From the NCBI RefSeq assembly GCF_036324505.1, contig NC_086362.1, positions 4,523,043-4,587,042 of the forward strand: a DNA stretch of 64,000 nt, given 5' to 3'. Under the pieces are notes generated by a model, which was not told where the DNA came from, ran no database searches, and saw only the letters and a list, made by a program, of their open reading frames with translations. Of the stretch, positions 43,401-54,297 are shown piece after piece. A program made the translations under genes and the position numbers. Within the stretch, counting starts at the first letter, position 1. Each line of letters begins with the position of its first letter. The DNA comes from Eleginops maclovinus (Eukaryota; Chordata; Actinopteri; Perciformes; Eleginopidae).

Positions 43401-45726
43401 AGCCGATGCAAGCCTCTTCTAATGTATTTCCAGTTTCTCTCTTCCTCACCGCCCCCTCTTTCACATAGTGTACTTAGCCAAACAACAAGCCTTTCTCTGT
43501 CTTACCCCTCCTTCCCTTCCTTTCTCCCCACCACCATCTGACGCTCACTCTCGCATCAGAGAGAATGTTTGTCATGATTATAGATTTGTCTCTATTATAG
43601 GCTGCATGCAAAATTAGCTCTGTCACTCCGTATAGCTGCTGAGGAAAAAAGGGAGGTTTAAAGTGCACAAAAGTGCCACATGGAATGAGTGAGGGAAGGG
43701 GAGGAGGAGGAGGAGGTGGTGGTTGTATGGGTGGGGGACTGTGAGGCCTCTGTGCTTTCTTTTTTTTCCCCTTGAAAGCTCCCTTAAAAACCGCAGACAC
43801 ATGGTACAGAATTCCCCTCACAGTAGGAGAAGGGGGGCAGCTTTGCAAGAGAACACCACACTGTCTGTGATAAACGCACACACTCGCACACAGGGGGAAT
43901 AATATAGGCGAGTACACACACACACAAAAAAGGAAAGGGAGTGTGTGAACCAGATGCACAAACACTCAGATACACAAAAGGAGGTGCAGAAAGGGGGGAA
44001 CTTTGAAGGAGCCGACATGCAGGCCAACGCCTCGACATGCCACACCAACAAAAGTTGACTTTAATTAAAAGTTTTAAGTCAATTGATTTCACATAACTAT
44101 ATTAGGTTGGTTGAAAGCAATAATATGAAGTCCGAACAAAAAGTGTGACATTCTTTCACATTAAATAAAGTCAAGTTTTTATTGTGCAACACGTCATCTC
44201 ACCTTAAGTCCTATAGGCTCTATGGGAAAGTGGAAGGTCCGTCTTTCCACGGGTATTGTAAAGGGGTGATGGTGGTGGTGGTGGTGGGGGGGGGGGTGTT
44301 AATCCAATGTACAATGTGTTTAACTTTGACTGACACGTCCCTCAAACCCTCCCACCCTCTCCTCTCTCTGGGGGCCCCTTTGAGCTTGTAGATGGAGGGC
44401 AAGCGTGGAACTTGTATTTCGGGTGGCGTTGGCTGACTAGGAAAAAGGTGAAGGGTCAGGTGGTGTGAATGGACCGGTTAAGGTCTGTGATGTGGGCTTA
44501 GCGTGGACCCAGTGCCCTTTGAAACAAAGCTCCTGATTGGTTGATTGGAAAAGGGCGGAAGCAAACTCATCAACTTTGATCTAGTTTTGAAGAAAGATCA
44601 GAAATATATCATATTGCTGTCCTTAAATTCATTTTGATTCAAAGTTTATGTTGCGTGCCAAAATATTACAGCATGAGATCTTCTTCATTCATCAGTACTT
44701 GAGGTCACAGTGGGAAAATAAAATGGATTAGGAACGCCATCTAGTGGAACATCGAGCACCTCGGTCATGCTGTAAAAGGAGATCAGGTCAATATACTGTA
44801 TGTTTAATCCATATCGATTAAGTTGCCATCGAGCTATAGTTAAGACGACAGCAACATGATGACTTCATTGTGATTGAAACTATCAAACAAACCCCACTAC
44901 AGTCTGTATTTTATAACCGGCTTAAATCAAAAGGAAGTAACCACATAATGACTTGTTTTCCCCCCTTTGTGTGCCTATTAATGGCTTGGCAGAGTCACTA
45001 AAAGTCCTCCCGACAAAGGGAGGAATCAGGTTTTTCCATCTCGCAGCGTTAACCCAGAGACCAGCATGCTGAAAAGCTCCTTGTAAGCTAGAAAGAGGAG
45101 GTGGAAAATGTGTGTCAGCACACTGAATAGCCGCTGCTTGCATGGGAATGAGGACACAAGGAACGGGAATACAATCCGTTTATAAAAAGCCTCAAGTACG
45201 TCCTCACTCTGCTTTTCCTCATCGCTCTTGACATTGCATTATGAAAATATTTGCCAAATGAGGCTAAGGTTATGCCTGCCGAAATCCATGATTGACCCCA
45301 GCCGAATTTTCCACTTATAAGAGTTGGTTGATGTCAGTTTAATAGAAACCATTAATGATTTACGGTACATATAACATTTAATTGTCAGCGTTTCTTGTAA
45401 GCATCTGCTTGCCATGCCAGATGGGTGTTTTCCACCAAAATGAATGGGACAACCAACCCTAAAATCTCCAAGAAGTATTTGAAAAGCTAATTTATTTATT
45501 TTCTTGACGACTTGTCCAACAAACATCCGAAAATTAAAAGATATTGAGTTTTCCTAGGAAAGATTAAAAAAACAAACAGAAACAGAGTTGCCAAATCTGT
45601 ATTACTAAATATTAAATTATGAAACAAATTCTTTGATTTCTATAACTGTTCATGTTTTTTTCGGCCTCAGAGTCCAGTTACTGTTCCCACAATGCCAAAC
45701 TATTCTTGGAACAATTACAACAGTTA
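37411..45726. other. Possible irs 3' UTR, then intergenic; no coding gene seen
   Basis: The first 700 bp could be irs 3' UTR if candidate B is right. Further on are a G-run near 37687, a CTG run near 40103, a GATA run near 42335 followed by a fish retroposon-like tail (CTTTATTGATCCCAATTTGGGA, about 42350-42375), and GGA/GGT runs near 43700 and 44270. The 140-codon plus frame at 41688-42110 has no ATG context, domain or splice support that I can see. Confidence 0.5.
42325..42510. mobile_element. Retroposon 3' tail with (GATA)n
   Basis: A GATA run and the sequence ACTTTATTGATCCCAATTTG followed by A/T-rich sequence (ATAATATAAACAAAATATAA) form a tail seen at the ends of many fish retroposons. 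A related tail occurs at about 57105-57300. No coding part is present. Confidence 0.45.
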
Positions 45727-45732
45727 TTTATT
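45727..45732 (-). terminator. Candidate polyadenylation signal of the orphan secreted gene
   Basis: AATAAA on the minus strand, about 185 bp beyond the stop codon at 45916. Another AATAAA at 45867-45872 is only 44 bp past the stop. Confidence 0.4.
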
Positions 45733-45915
45733 GACATGATTTAATAATCAATTTCATGCTTAGGTAAGATTTGTAGACAACACCAGTCATTCAATCATTT
45801 CAGTTGTTCTGCTCAGAAGCAGCCATTGTTTGCCAAAGAACAAAATCACAAACGTACTTTTCCAAATTTTATTGGGATTAGGACACATGACATTGCCAAG
45901 AGTTTCTCCCATTTC

Positions 45916-48320
45916 TCAGTACAGGACAGTTCTGGGACTTGAAGGAGATACCTCCAGCACTAACAAGTCCTCACTAAGCCTCTGCATCCTTGTGGTGTTA
46001 GTTGAAAAAACATCAGACATATTAAAACCCACACTGCCTTCATCGTCAAAGATTAAAGCCAATGTTTCCACGTCACTGTCAACTTCTTCCCTTCTAACAC
46101 CAAACCTGTTTCCCTTAACATTTTCTTCCTCATGTTCTTCAGAACCTCTGCTCATGTTATCTCTCCTGAACTCAGCATCTTCAGACTCTAATGTCCAATT
46201 ACCCGTCCCTTCTTCTTGCTCCGCTGTAGCGTTTGGAAAGTACTCTTTATCAGCCGGTATGACTGGTGTCTGGGTTGTAGCTGTGACACCACTGAAGGAG
46301 GCACTTCCAAGAACATCGGCGTAGGTGACAGCCACCACCCTGGCGGGGGGCTTTGGCGGCCTGAGAATGAATGCCTTTCCAGACTCGTTGGTGAATCCAT
46401 TGGGCTTCTTTCCATTTCCTTTCACATGTGTGCCTCTCACAGTGCTGCTGGTGGGACTGTAGATCGGGCCCATTCCAACAACTTTGGTCAGCATTCTTGG
46501 CTCAGATTTTGAGCTGGATTCAATTGTGGGTCTTCCGTCTGATCTGAGAGAAGATGAGGACGCTATGTGATCTTGAGCATTTCCAATTCTGTTATGAAGT
46601 GGCTGAAATCCTAACAACGTGTAGATTTTGCGTCTCTTTTGGTATGTGTCTGATGAGGTTTCAGTGCTTCCTGCTTCCTTTAAAGTTGGTTTAAAGTCTT
46701 CACTGCTGAGCTCATTTGGGTTCACTGTGGATGCATGTTGCAATATCTGTGGGCTTCTAGGTTGAAGATTTTTAAACCCTTGCTGGACTTTAGCAGACTT
46801 TTCTGGCTCAACAGTTTTGGCTCCCTCGAGTGGTCGAATACTAAATCCTCTGAGACCATATATTCTTCTGTAGCTTTTAAACGGCCTTCGAGCATCAGCT
46901 TCAGGTGGCATATTTGATGTTTCCTTAACTCCTGTTTTAAACGGCCTTTCAGTAGGTTTGGTTTTGACGATATCTAAAGTGTCAGGATGAAGGTGACTTA
47001 TTGGGGGCTTCTCAAGTTTGGCTGGTGTAGCCGTTTGTCTCCAGCCAAAGCTAAACCTTGGAGAGAAAGAAGGGTGTATATTTGCGTCCTTGCCTTGGTC
47101 CAAGCTGTAGCTTTGATCGTTGGTTCTTTCATTAGAGATTTGGCCCTTCACATCTCTCCATGTTGGGTTTTTAAATCCTCTGAAGCCATAGATGCTTTTT
47201 ACGACTTGTCTAGGTTTGTTAGCATGAATTGGTCCCCTTGTGGTTGTATCACTACTTACTGAGGATTCATCACTACCAGTTGTATAGTTACCCTGGAAAT
47301 CTGCATGAGGAACAGGGTCTACACTTCGAATGGTTGCATTTTTCCTTGGAGCAGGACGATCAGAGATTTGAATTGTGTCTTTATATTTACTAAAATGGTC
47401 TGATTTAGCACCATACTGGGCCATATTAGCATTATTTAACAGATGTTGTGCCTCATCAGGGAGCTGTTTTACTTCCTCAGTTTGGGCTTTTCTTTGTGAT
47501 GGTTTAACATTTGAAGAAAACCTTCTGTAAACTTGTGAATAAGAGCGTTGTGGCGTTGGGAATAAAGCAGCAGGTCCATCACTAGTGGCTGTATGAACAC
47601 TTGCATGTCCAGCAGAAGAGGTCAGGGAGTTCTTGAACAGATATGACTGGAACTTTTTGTTTCTTGGCAGCTCACCGCCGCTCACCGAGTTTAACTTCTG
47701 GAAAAAATCCATATTGGATGAAGTCCGCTTTTCTGGGCTGGGGATGCTTTTAATAACAGAGGCGTCTAAGCTGTTGCTGACTGATGGCGAATGAGGGGCG
47801 GTTTGACTGGAGAAGCCGAAAAATTTACCCCGTGCCCCAGATGCAGCAGGCTCATTAGCCTCTTTATAATTCCCTCTTGAAGTTGGCAGTGGAGTACTCC
47901 AATATCTACCAGTCTGGGATGAAAAAGAAGAAGGGGAGGCATATCTGTGAGCTTCTTCTTTGATGTAGGAATTTTGAGCATCCCAAACTTGTAACGGACT
48001 GGAGCTTAGATGAAAGGGACTGGAAGCTTCTTTTAGAGATGATTTTCTAATGATCACTGAGTTTGATTTGTATGAATTACCAGAGAGTGGTTGGTAACTG
48101 TTTGCTGCCCTATTTAAATTCTGCACTGTGTTTCTTCCTGCTGAGGACTCTCTGTTATCTGGGCTGTTTTGATTATAATGAAAGCCCTCTGTAAACCGTG
48201 CCGGGTTTGATCGTTGGTACATGATTGACGAAGCTTTTCTGGAATTCCCGCTCGTCTCAGGTTCACCTATTAGTCCCAGTTTGAGTTGGTGGCAGACCAG
48301 TGAAGAGGGGATTGTGCTGA
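45916..48320 (-). CDS. Orphan secreted protein, coding exon 3 (most of an 834-residue protein)
   Basis: I do not recognise this gene. The frame is open from 48342 down to the stop at 45916; an internal ATG at 48222 alone would give 768 residues. The AG at 48322-48321 gives an acceptor whose phase joins exon 2 exactly, making an 834-residue product beginning with a signal peptide. The protein is Ser/Pro/Lys/Arg-rich, almost free of Cys and probably disordered. A short motif recurs: KSIYGFRGF (about 408-416), RRIYGLRGF (518-526) and RKIYTLLGF (597-605), spaced 80-110 residues. Several N-glycosylation sequons occur, mostly toward the C-terminus, with an acidic region at about 730-790. This suggests a secreted matrix or precursor-like protein; basic residues next to the motif could be cleavage sites, but that is inference. 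A stronger acceptor at 48394 would instead lead to an early stop. Confidence 0.75.
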
Positions 48321-48720
48321 CTGCGTGGAATATACAGTTTTCTCACAAACTTGTGCTTCACTCCGTTGTTCACCGGGGTTGTTATGGTGCTTGCTGAAGG
48401 AGAAAAAATTGATTTATTCTAATGCTGTTATACAGGCAAACCAATTTGTCTTTGATATTGTATACTCGTTAGAGCCTCAATTTAGTTAAATATAAACCTG
48501 AAATGACTCAATCAAAAACATTTTTACATTTGTTGACATACGATGCTATAAATACCAAACAAAATCATTACCTCTTTTACCTTTTTGTCAAATTGCCAAG
48601 AGAAATGTGGCAATAAATTCCTAGCTATTTTTTTTCTGCTATTAAAAAAAAGCATTAGCTCACAGAAACTGCACACACAGCAGGATTGATCCTGGCAGAT
48701 ACTAGCCTGTTTGTGCTCAC

Positions 48721-48791
48721 CTCTAGAAGCTTCTGAACACATGATTAACGACATGACAGCCGCACAGACCAGAGCAAAGGCAAACAACGGT
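48721..48791 (-). CDS. Orphan secreted protein, coding exon 2: signal peptide core
   Basis: A 71-nt exon between a pyrimidine-rich acceptor (CTTCTCCTCCTGCAG, ending 48792) and a GTGAGC donor (48720). It encodes PLFAFALVCAAVMSLIM followed by CSEASR, a hydrophobic core and a small-residue stretch typical of signal peptide cleavage sites. Phase 2 entry and phase 1 exit match exon 1 and the in-frame acceptor of exon 3. It is too short for a standard open-frame search. Confidence 0.72.
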
Positions 48792-48939
48792 CTGCAGGAG
48801 GAGAAGATAAAAAAAGAATAGGCACAGGAGTATTTACGTTATTCATGAGAATTGTGAGGCTGTCACTCAAAAATAATCATCAACCCTTTTTCAATTTGTT
48901 TGGCTTCATGTGCAAAAAAGCTTGACAATTGATATCTAC

Positions 48940-48968
48940 CTTGAGGAGAGAGCAGCATTTCGTAACAT
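48940..48968 (-). CDS. Orphan secreted protein, coding exon 1: start
   Basis: ATG at 48968 begins MLRNAALSS; two bases remain before a CAAG/GTAGAT donor at 48939 (phase 2). With the first base of exon 2 they make the Arg codon that leads into the hydrophobic core, giving the N-terminus MLRNAALSSRPLFAFALVC. The short basic start before a hydrophobic core is what a signal peptide needs. A CCAAT box (minus strand) lies at 49104-49108, about 140 bp upstream. No TATA box is clear. Confidence 0.65.
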
Positions 48969-49345
48969 GATGGAAGGATTTTTCAAGGGATTTGAATCAA
49001 TGCCAAAGAAATAACCAGAAATAAGTTTTAGCAGAGTTGTCAAGCCATGTGATTCACTTCTCAAACAAGTTGGAGATCCAAGCTCTGCTGCTGGTTGAGT
49101 CTGATTGGATGCAATGCTATGCACCTGGTGTCAAGTAACCTCCCCTCCCAGTTTCCCCATTTTGGCATGTTTAATTCAAAATACTTCTTTTAATTATTCA
49201 ATCTCTTTTCCCCAGTTATACATCTAGGTTTGCCTCCACTGGGAATTTTATTTTGCAAAGCATGCTTTTACTTGCAATGATATATTTTTTAACATTTTGC
49301 ACACATTGACTCACCCAAAACTCTGAGGAAAGAAGCTTCACAGTC
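48969..49345. other. Intergenic: promoter of the orphan gene and 3' end of the RING gene
   Basis: About 380 bp separate the orphan gene start from the polyadenylation signal of the next minus-strand gene. The two genes are in tandem. A CCAAT element is present; nothing else stands out. Confidence 0.5.
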
Positions 49346-49362
49346 AGTTGAAACAACATGTT

Positions 49363-49368
49363 TTTATT
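49363..49368 (-). terminator. Polyadenylation signal of the RNF224/227-like gene
   Basis: AATAAA on the minus strand, about 280 bp after the TAA stop at 49647. This would give a short 3' UTR. Confidence 0.55.
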
Positions 49369-49646
49369 TTACAATAAATATGTAACAATATTTAATTAAA
49401 TACATTTATCAAAAATATTAATACTAAACACATAAGTGCATAAATAGGCCTTAAATTCAACAGCTTCATAGTGCTCATCATTTAAAGTAGCAATCAGGAA
49501 TCTGAACAGCTGACTTAAATTATTGTTGGCTGTGTTTGCGTGGCCAGTAAGGTTTCATCATCATCATCAAGTCCATGTTGCGAATGAGAACCATTGAAAA
49601 TAAATATAGTATCACAAAGTCCAGGGTAACTGAAGCTGTGGACTCC

Positions 49647-49705
49647 TTAAAACATGAAGCCGGGCATCATGGCGATGTTCCTCAACTCGTCATTGGTCAT
49701 ACAGT
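49647..49705 (-). CDS. RING-finger protein (RNF224/RNF227-like), coding exon 2: C-terminus
   Basis: A strong acceptor (TTTTTCTTTACAG, ending 49706) opens a 59-nt coding segment. Joined in phase 1 to exon 1 it reads N-C-MTNDELRNIAMMPGFMF and stops at TAA 49649-49647. The tail is well formed with no stop, and the phase match with the GTAAGT donor at 50528 is exact. The full protein is 163 residues rather than the 157 of the unspliced frame, whose last residues would be intron-coded. Confidence 0.78.
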
Positions 49706-50528
49706 CTGTAAAGAAAAACAAGGCACGTTAGAAACCATGTTTACTACATCATTGAAGATTTTATAAACTGAACCCTTAAGTGTGAATATTGAACTATATC
49801 ACAAAGCAAATCAACTTTATATTCTTGAATAAAAACAAAGGGCTATTTCAAAAGCCTACTGTCACTAGTGCCTACTTTTACTTACACTATTAAAAAGCCT
49901 ACAATGTATATCCATAAATGAAGTATTTTCTGTTGTGGAAAAAGTGTTCAGATTCTTTACTAATACCACACTGTAAAAATACTACATTTCAAGTCAAAGT
50001 ACTGCATCGAGAATGGTACTTAGGTAAACGCCTTTAAGTACGATCAGGAAAATGTAGTTTAAGTATTAGGAGTAAAAGGACTCAAAAAAAAAAGTACAGT
50101 TCATTTTCTGTGAACTCGCTCATGGTTTTAGTTACTTAAATATAATGTTGGATTGGTTTAATCTACAGCAGATAATCAGATTAAACGTTTAGTGTGTCCA
50201 AATCTGAATGTATAAAGTAACTAGTTAATACATTTGTAAAAAAAATTAGTGTCGTAAAACGTACATTTGCTTCCAAAACAGGAAGTAAATAAAATACTCA
50301 GTTAGTTCAAGTACAAGTAGGCGACCAGTTACTTTCCACGGCTGACTATTTTTAATTGTTAGGCTACTTTTACATAGTCTGAGTCACTAGGCGACTTCTT
50401 CCACCACTTACTGTTACTACCAAACTTTAAGAACTGCGTAATAATTTCTCCCTTTAACTTTTATTCACTTCGCTATCCGCCCCCACGCTACCACTTCCAA
50501 TGCCACTTCTGAACCACAGAGTACTTAC
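49706..50528 (-). other. Intron of the RNF224/227-like gene (823 bp)
   Basis: GTAAGT donor and TTTACAG acceptor. About half of it is the hAT element listed next. Confidence 0.75.
49930..50344. mobile_element. Non-autonomous hAT element (415 bp), degenerate copy
   Basis: Ends resemble CAGTGGTGGAA...TTCCACCACTG in decayed form (CTGTTGTGG and CCACGGCTG). Inside are the AAGTA-rich blocks of the same family as 58135-58587. Flanks AGTATTTT and ACTATTTT match at 7 of 8 bases, as for an 8 bp hAT target duplication. Confidence 0.65.
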
Positions 50529-50961
50529 TTTCTCCGCCCCTCCGCGGTGAGCTTTTCCCAATGAACAACCGCCAAACTTTCCTAAACGACCGCCGGAGCA
50601 CCCTGCCTCTGGAGCCGGGGGAGGCGTCGCTCTCCTCGGCTTGAGTCTCGGGGAACTCCTCGGTGTCGTAACAACCAGGACAGTCGTCTTCCTCCGGGTT
50701 ATCGTGCTCTTCCTCCTGGTCTAGGACTCCCGAGGATATGAGCCGCTCCATGACGCTCTCGTCCACTCTCAGCTCGGATCTCAGCGTCCCGGAGACGGAG
50801 GTGGTTTGGCGACACAGCGGACAGACGATGGGTCCTTGGGGTCGTGAAAGGGCCAGGAGGCAGGACTCGCAGAAGCTGTGTTTGCAGTGGAGTTCCCGGG
50901 GACACCGACGACCCGCGTTGTATGTCCGGTAACAAACCCTGCACTCCTGTTCTGAACACAT
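50529..50961 (-). CDS. RING-finger protein (RNF224/RNF227-like E3 ligase), coding exon 1
   Basis: The first 144 residues of a small cytoplasmic RING protein, probably a ubiquitin E3 ligase that recruits an E2. A C3HC4 RING lies at the N-terminus: Cys7, Cys10, Cys26, His28, Cys31, Cys34, Cys47, Cys50, with the CPLC pair typical of RING-HC domains. An acidic stretch follows (about 84-108), then a basic segment (VLRRSFRKVWRLFIG). There is no membrane segment. The small RING plus basic C-terminal half recalls RNF224, RNF227 and RNF208; I cannot choose among them. The ATG at 50961 lies about 60 bp from a TATA box. The frame continues through a GTAAGT donor (50528) to a TAG at 50488, but splicing to 49705 gives a better ending. 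A + strand RING gene starts 4 kb away in the opposite direction. Confidence 0.85.
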
Positions 50962-51019
50962 GTTGCTTTCTGGTCTGTTGAGTCAGAATTTAGTGAGGCA
51001 AGAGGTGATGTGTCCAGAC

Positions 51020-51025
51020 TTTATA
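51020..51025 (-). promoter_or_regulatory. TATA box of the RNF224/227-like gene
   Basis: TATAAA on the minus strand in the context AGTATAAAGTC, 59 bp before the ATG. It predicts transcription start near 50990-50995 and a leader of about 30 bases. Confidence 0.65.
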
Positions 51026-51088
51026 CTTCAGAAGTACGTGGAAGGAGGAGGTGACCAACTCTTTTATCTGTGGGCCAAATAAAACGTA

Positions 51089-51120
51089 TGAGTCATTAAA
51101 TGACGTCATAAATGACGTAA
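51089..51120 (-). promoter_or_regulatory. Cluster of three bZIP sites upstream of the TATA box
   Basis: TGAGTCAT (51089-51096, AP-1 type), TGACGTCA (51101-51108, perfect CRE) and TGACGTAA (51113-51120, half-CRE/ATF type) stand at 12 bp spacing, 64-100 bp upstream of the TATA box. They suggest control by AP-1, CREB or ATF factors. Another TGACGTCA lies at 51971-51978. Confidence 0.65.
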
Positions 51121-52088
51121 TGAAATCAAACATTGTGTATGGGATAAAAAGCATGTAGGCCTTTACATTTCCTTTAGTTAAAAAAACTGAATAAGGAAAC
51201 TTATCACACAACAACTCTAAATAAGTCCAAACGTTATATAGAACTTTCATACACAAACTCAAAGTGATTCACAAACACAAAGACAATTTCCCAGGTAATA
51301 ACACATAGCTGCGTGATTTAAAAGAACACAGGACTTAATAAAATAATACTAAATAAATAAACAAAATATTAAATATATAATAAAATAAATATGAAATATC
51401 TCCTGTATCAGAAAGACCAGGAATATAATGCTTACCAAGTCCAATTGTTTACATTTTTTAAAAATCAATAATTGTGATTTTTAACACAAATGTTACATCT
51501 TCCAAAGTCTTTAGAGTAAAAAGGACAAAACACAAAGCAAAAAAAGTCCCCCAGTCTTACTACGCCACTTCCACTGTGTGATCATCACATCCTCACTTCA
51601 GTTGTTCCATAAATAACCCCTTTGACATTAAGACAATTATATTTAACATTCCTTCTCGAAAACCGTTTCTTGAATATACAACTTATTTGGGTTTTTCTTA
51701 TACAAAGTTAAAGATTGAGTGACCCCGACCCAGGACAGATCAAGCTGACCTAAGGCATAACTAAACATGTTAAAGATTAATCTCAGTTTGTTGGATTTGG
51801 ACTCATTCATTGGGAGGCCGTATTTACAGTCAAACTGCTTTTTTTTTAAAGTCCAGTAAAAGAATATGGGAACGATATCCCTTCTTCTTATCCGACAGGC
51901 ACTCCCCACTGACACTGCAGGGGGTGTGTATGTGTGTGCACACGTGTGTCTGTGCGCATGTGCGTGTGTGTGACGTCAGTGTATTCACTATGGTAATCCC
52001 CAAACAACTATCCTACTCCTGTCAGTTGTTTCAGCATGAACTCCTTTCATGGTAATTTCCGCTGAAACTTGGCAGACAATCCCAAATT

Positions 52089-52100
52089 GTGTGTGTGCGT

Positions 52101-52186
<86 letters not shown>

Positions 52187-52195
52187 TTGTGGTTG
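52089..52195. repeat. (GT)n with GTGC and GTTG variants, about 107 bp
   Basis: GT tract with TGCG units at the start and GGTTGT units at the end. Confidence 0.93.
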
Positions 52196-53811
52196 TGATT
52201 TTCTTGAGTAAACAACATAATATTTACAGTAAAAGGTTCTCTTTCTTTTTTTGCGTAAATGACCGTAAAAGAAAGAACGATTTCACGGAACTGTGGATTA
52301 CCTACGTGAAATGTCTATCCTGTCCTACAACAATACATTCTGTACTGTACTTTAGTGATAGCAACAACATAAGAGACAGATTTTAGATTTCTGTAATAAC
52401 TGTGTGTCTTAGAGAGTCGTAGAGTGAGACATCCCAAAACAACAGTGACACTTAGTTTGAAGATTAGAGAAATGCAGGAAAAGCAAATCTAGACTTTGAT
52501 ATTGCTCATAACATCTTTATTGTCTTGGTTATTGTTTCAATTTTCCCTAATGGTGTCAGTTTTAAGTCAGTTTAAAAATCTGTCTATTGAGTTTTAGATT
52601 GTCTGGATTTGAAAACATGTAAACCTATATCTTTAAATATCTCTGTTTTTAAGTGACAGTGATTCCTTTTAGCTAATCCAATATTTTTTGTAAATGTTTC
52701 ATTTTCATTAAGGACTATTTTACTAAAAAAAGCAGAGCTCTATGTTTTAGAAAATCAGAGTCAGACTGGTAGTTTAAATAGCATAGTTTGCGTATACACA
52801 CGTTCTGTACAGGACAAGCTAAAAACTAAATCGATGAGGGTGAAACAGAATATTACTTTGGGTAATCACTCAATGCTCTGAACTGTCACTAATTTACCTT
52901 TACAAGTTTTAAGTCATAGATGTGATTCACTACAATGTGAGATGACTTCAAATCAAGGTTAAGGAAACTGTACAATGTTAATAATCACACCCTTAGCCAC
53001 ACACTACTATTTTAAAACCCCTTCATGCTGACTGTGTGGAAGCATAATAACATCATATGGAGAATCTGTCATTTACTATCTTGTGTGTCCTAGTTACCCT
53101 CACATCACCAAGGGTTTAATTACTGCCGAGCAAACCACAGAGACGCCTCATGAGAGAGGAGGACGAGTAAAATCAGGTGAGACGGAGGGAAAACAGAAGG
53201 CTGCCTGTAAGCCGAGCTCCATCCACGTAGCTACAGGATATCAAGGTTGAAACTTGTTAATGTGCACACAATACAGGGAGGGAGACACTGCCAAGATGAG
53301 ATCTGTACCAGCATGAGGAGAAGTATGAATTGTGCGAGAGGATATACCGGAACTGAAGGCGGGCATCAAAGTGTTCTCTGATCAAAGGGCTGTGCGGTGG
53401 GTAAGTCACTCTCTTATCTGCTTCTTAGGTGTTCGGATGAATAGCTGCCAGTGGCTCTCAATATAATCTCACTGAACCTGCTGGCCTAGATAAAAGGGGG
53501 CTTATTTGTTTAACACTTTCCTGTCACAACTTGAATGTCACAAAAAGTTCATTCCTGTTCATTGGATTTTAACATCCATTATTTATCTGGTTCTAATGTG
53601 TTTTGAAATGTGTTGCCATGGACCAATTCACACGAGACCACCTCTGCTAAGCAACAATCCGCGCGTAGTGGTTGTCCCATGTGAGCAATAAACAAAAAAG
53701 GGTGTCAGCAAAGCAAGTTTGTATAAAGCCATTAGCAAGTTGGCGCAGCATGAATACTAAAAAACAAGTGGGAAAAATTACATGTCTACGTATTGACATA
53801 AACTTAACTTT

Positions 53812-53955
53812 TGTTAAAGGGCCTCAGTTTGCATGTTTTGGTAGTTAATTGGAGCCAGGCCTGCTTTCCCCTTCATCTGCAGTCTTTATGCTAAGCTAAC
53901 TGGTTGCTAACTGTCGCATCCATTGAAATGAGTGGTACCAATCCTGAAATAGCGC
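53812..53955. repeat. Fish dispersed repeat fragment
   Basis: The sequence around CATCTGCAGTCTTTATGCTAAGCTAACTGG follows a pattern I know from interspersed repeats in many teleosts. The family is uncertain and the ends are not defined. Confidence 0.4.
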
Positions 53956-54209
53956 CTGTCAAGAAAGCGAAAAGGCGTATCCATATGAAAAACATATGAA
54001 ACTATTTTTTGACATTGACATATATGACTCGTAAACATTTAAATACTGACACAATCTTCACATCAGTAGTTTAAATGTATTAAAATGCCTGTTATTAGAC
54101 TTCCATGAGTTAGTCAAATCTGTTCAAAGTCATATCAGTTGTAGTCTCACGTAAAGGTTGTGGTACAAAATGTTGGATTCTACATTTACCGTGATGCAAC
54201 TCAAATGTG

Positions 54210-54291
54210 GGTAGCGTGGCCGAGCGGTCTAAGGCGCTGGATTAAGGCTCCAGTCTCTTCGGAGGCGTGGGTTCAAATCCCACCGCTGCCA
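54210..54291 (+). tRNA. tRNA-Leu(AAG)
   Basis: An 82-nt type II tRNA. The acceptor arms GGTAGCG and CGCTGCC pair (one G-U), with A as discriminator base. The A box is GTGGCCGAGCGGTCTAAGGC. The anticodon arm CTGGA-TTAAGGC-TCCAG has AAG at 54244-54246. The variable arm TCTCTTCGGAGG and the B box GGTTCAAATCC follow. A TTTTT run at 54298-54302 is a standard RNA polymerase III terminator. It has no intron and no CCA, as expected for a nuclear gene. It looks functional. Confidence 0.97.
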
Positions 54292-54297
54292 GAGTGC

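Larger units (their letters stand above)
51121..54209. other. Intergenic region between the RING gene and the tRNA
   Basis: No gene seen. Holds an A/T-rich low-complexity stretch (about 51340-51400), the TG/CG tract at 52089-52195 and a fish repeat at 53812-53955. Confidence 0.55.

Noticed and set aside
43474..43965. Minus frame of 163 codons
   Set aside because: Built on CA-, GGA- and T-rich low-complexity sequence; no splice sites or domain.
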